Below, one piece after another: positions 5,404 through 5,925 of a stretch of DNA of 5,925 bases. Under the pieces are notes generated by a model. That model worked only from the letters and a program-made list of their open reading frames with translations. It was not told the origin of the DNA and made no database searches. Position numbers and translations under genes: made by a program. Source of the stretch: JANNFX01 sp040080075 (lineage in GTDB: Bacteria; Pseudomonadota; Alphaproteobacteria; Rhizobiales; Hyphomicrobiaceae); the NCBI GenBank assembly GCA_040080075.1, contig JBEBJD010000131.1, positions 1-5,925 on the forward strand, in the 5' to 3' direction. Each line of letters starts with the position of its first letter. Within the stretch, counting starts at the first letter, position 1.

Positions 5404-5925
5404 ATGAATCGGAACACACGTTCATCAGTCGTTAGCAGACCTTCTCTGCACACGCTTTCGCTTCAAAGAATTCGTGCAGCTTTCAGTCCTGGCCGAAAGC
5501 TGATCTATCGCTACCTCAAACTTCTGGCCCTCCTCACCATAGTTTCAGCTGTAATGGCGTGCGACTTGGGGCTGGCCATTTTAATGCTGACCCTCGGCCT
5601 CGCATTTCCGTTGCTATTTGCGCCCGCCGCACTGTGCTATCTCTTGGCTGCCTTCCCAGCCGTCGCACTGTGGCGTGGCGGCTCCATGGCCCGGTTCACG
5701 GGAGTTGGCATATCTGCCGCCCTTATCGCAGCCGTGGCCATCATACCGGGATTTATATCAAATCAGCGAGCGGGCCGGCTCGACGCAGCGACGCAACGCG
5801 CCGATATCCATCCTGCTGCCACGTCTGCAGCGCGTACGCTGGAGATCATGCGCAATCGCGAAAACTACGACAAACTATTTATGGACGCTGAGCCATGCGG
5901 CTACGAATGCCGCGCGCTGCTGTTA
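5404..5925 (+). CDS. Multi-pass membrane protein, N-terminal part, runs off the right edge
   Basis: From ATG 5404 the frame is open for 174 codons to the end of the window with no stop, so the gene is incomplete. AGGA at 5394-5397, six bases upstream, supports the start. The product begins with a basic, probably cytoplasmic tail of about 37 residues (MNRNTRSSVV, later RRLIYRY-like GRKLIYRYLK), which fits the positive-inside rule. Hydrophobic stretches follow at about 40-72 and 73-91, then WRGG, and another at about 100-118. This gives roughly three or four membrane spans. After residue 120 the chain is polar and contains PCGYEC (C165, C169) followed by RALLL. I do not recognise the family. 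The cysteine pair may form a disulfide if that part lies in the periplasm (inference). Frequent TTA, CTA and ATA codons contrast with rpsB and tsf, as expected for a weakly expressed or accessory gene. Confidence 0.75.
   Translation, partial: MNRNTRSSVVSRPSLHTLSLQRIRAAFSPGRKLIYRYLKLLALLTIVSAVMACDLGLAILMLTLGLAFPLLFAPAALCYLLAAFPAVALWRGGSMARFTGVGISAALIAAVAIIPGFISNQRAGRLDAATQRADIHPAATSAARTLEIMRNRENYDKLFMDAEPCGYECRALLL

Noticed and set aside
5138..5407. Plus-strand frame from GTG 5138 whose TGA overlaps the ATG of the membrane protein (ATGA)
   Set aside because: The ATGA overlap suggested translational coupling, but the GTG has no ribosome site, codon use is poor (AGG, AGA, TTA) and the protein is unrecognisable. 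It also occupies the only space for the divergent promoters.
5559..5891. Plus-strand 110-residue frame near the right edge
   Set aside because: It is an out-of-frame shadow of the membrane protein frame that is open from 5404.

Overview
The window looks like a chromosomal segment of an alphaproteobacterium, probably of the Hyphomicrobiales or a nearby order. The evidence is the GC-rich coding sequence, the alphaproteobacterial style of S2 and EF-Ts, and an S2 C-terminal extension that I associate with this class. The exact genus cannot be told from the sequence alone.

Layout, left to right. Positions 1-252 hold no gene I can defend, only a pair of overlapping small inverted repeats. A minus-strand gene at 253-678 encodes a small exported protein with four cysteines in a symmetrical CX14C-X11-CX14C pattern. 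After a 241-base gap comes a full-length minus-strand NAD(P)-dependent aldehyde dehydrogenase (920-2419) with all catalytic residues present; a 13-bp tandem repeat straddles its stop codon. A 295-base divergent intergenic region separates it from the translation pair rpsB (2715-3704) and tsf (3838-4782). These encode ribosomal protein S2 and elongation factor Ts, read on the plus strand and closed by a strong intrinsic terminator at 4817-4846. Their 133-base spacer contains a stem-loop and three copies of TTGCCG that compete for the same partner strand.

Right of the terminator the content is accessory. A convergent minus-strand gene (4863-5102) encodes a 79-residue exported cationic peptide. 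Its mature part is built from two 22-residue repeats, themselves made of 11-residue units, which place nearly all lysines and arginines on one stripe of a helix. Across a 301-base divergent region with a repeated AAGACGTC site lies the start of a multi-pass membrane protein (5404 onward) that runs off the right edge without a stop.

rpsB and tsf act together in translation. The aldehyde dehydrogenase is a stand-alone metabolic enzyme with no pathway neighbour here. The three envelope or export genes are not obviously connected to it or to each other. I see no known defence system, mobile element, CRISPR array or RNA gene. The least explained item is the undecad-repeat cationic peptide at 4863-5102.
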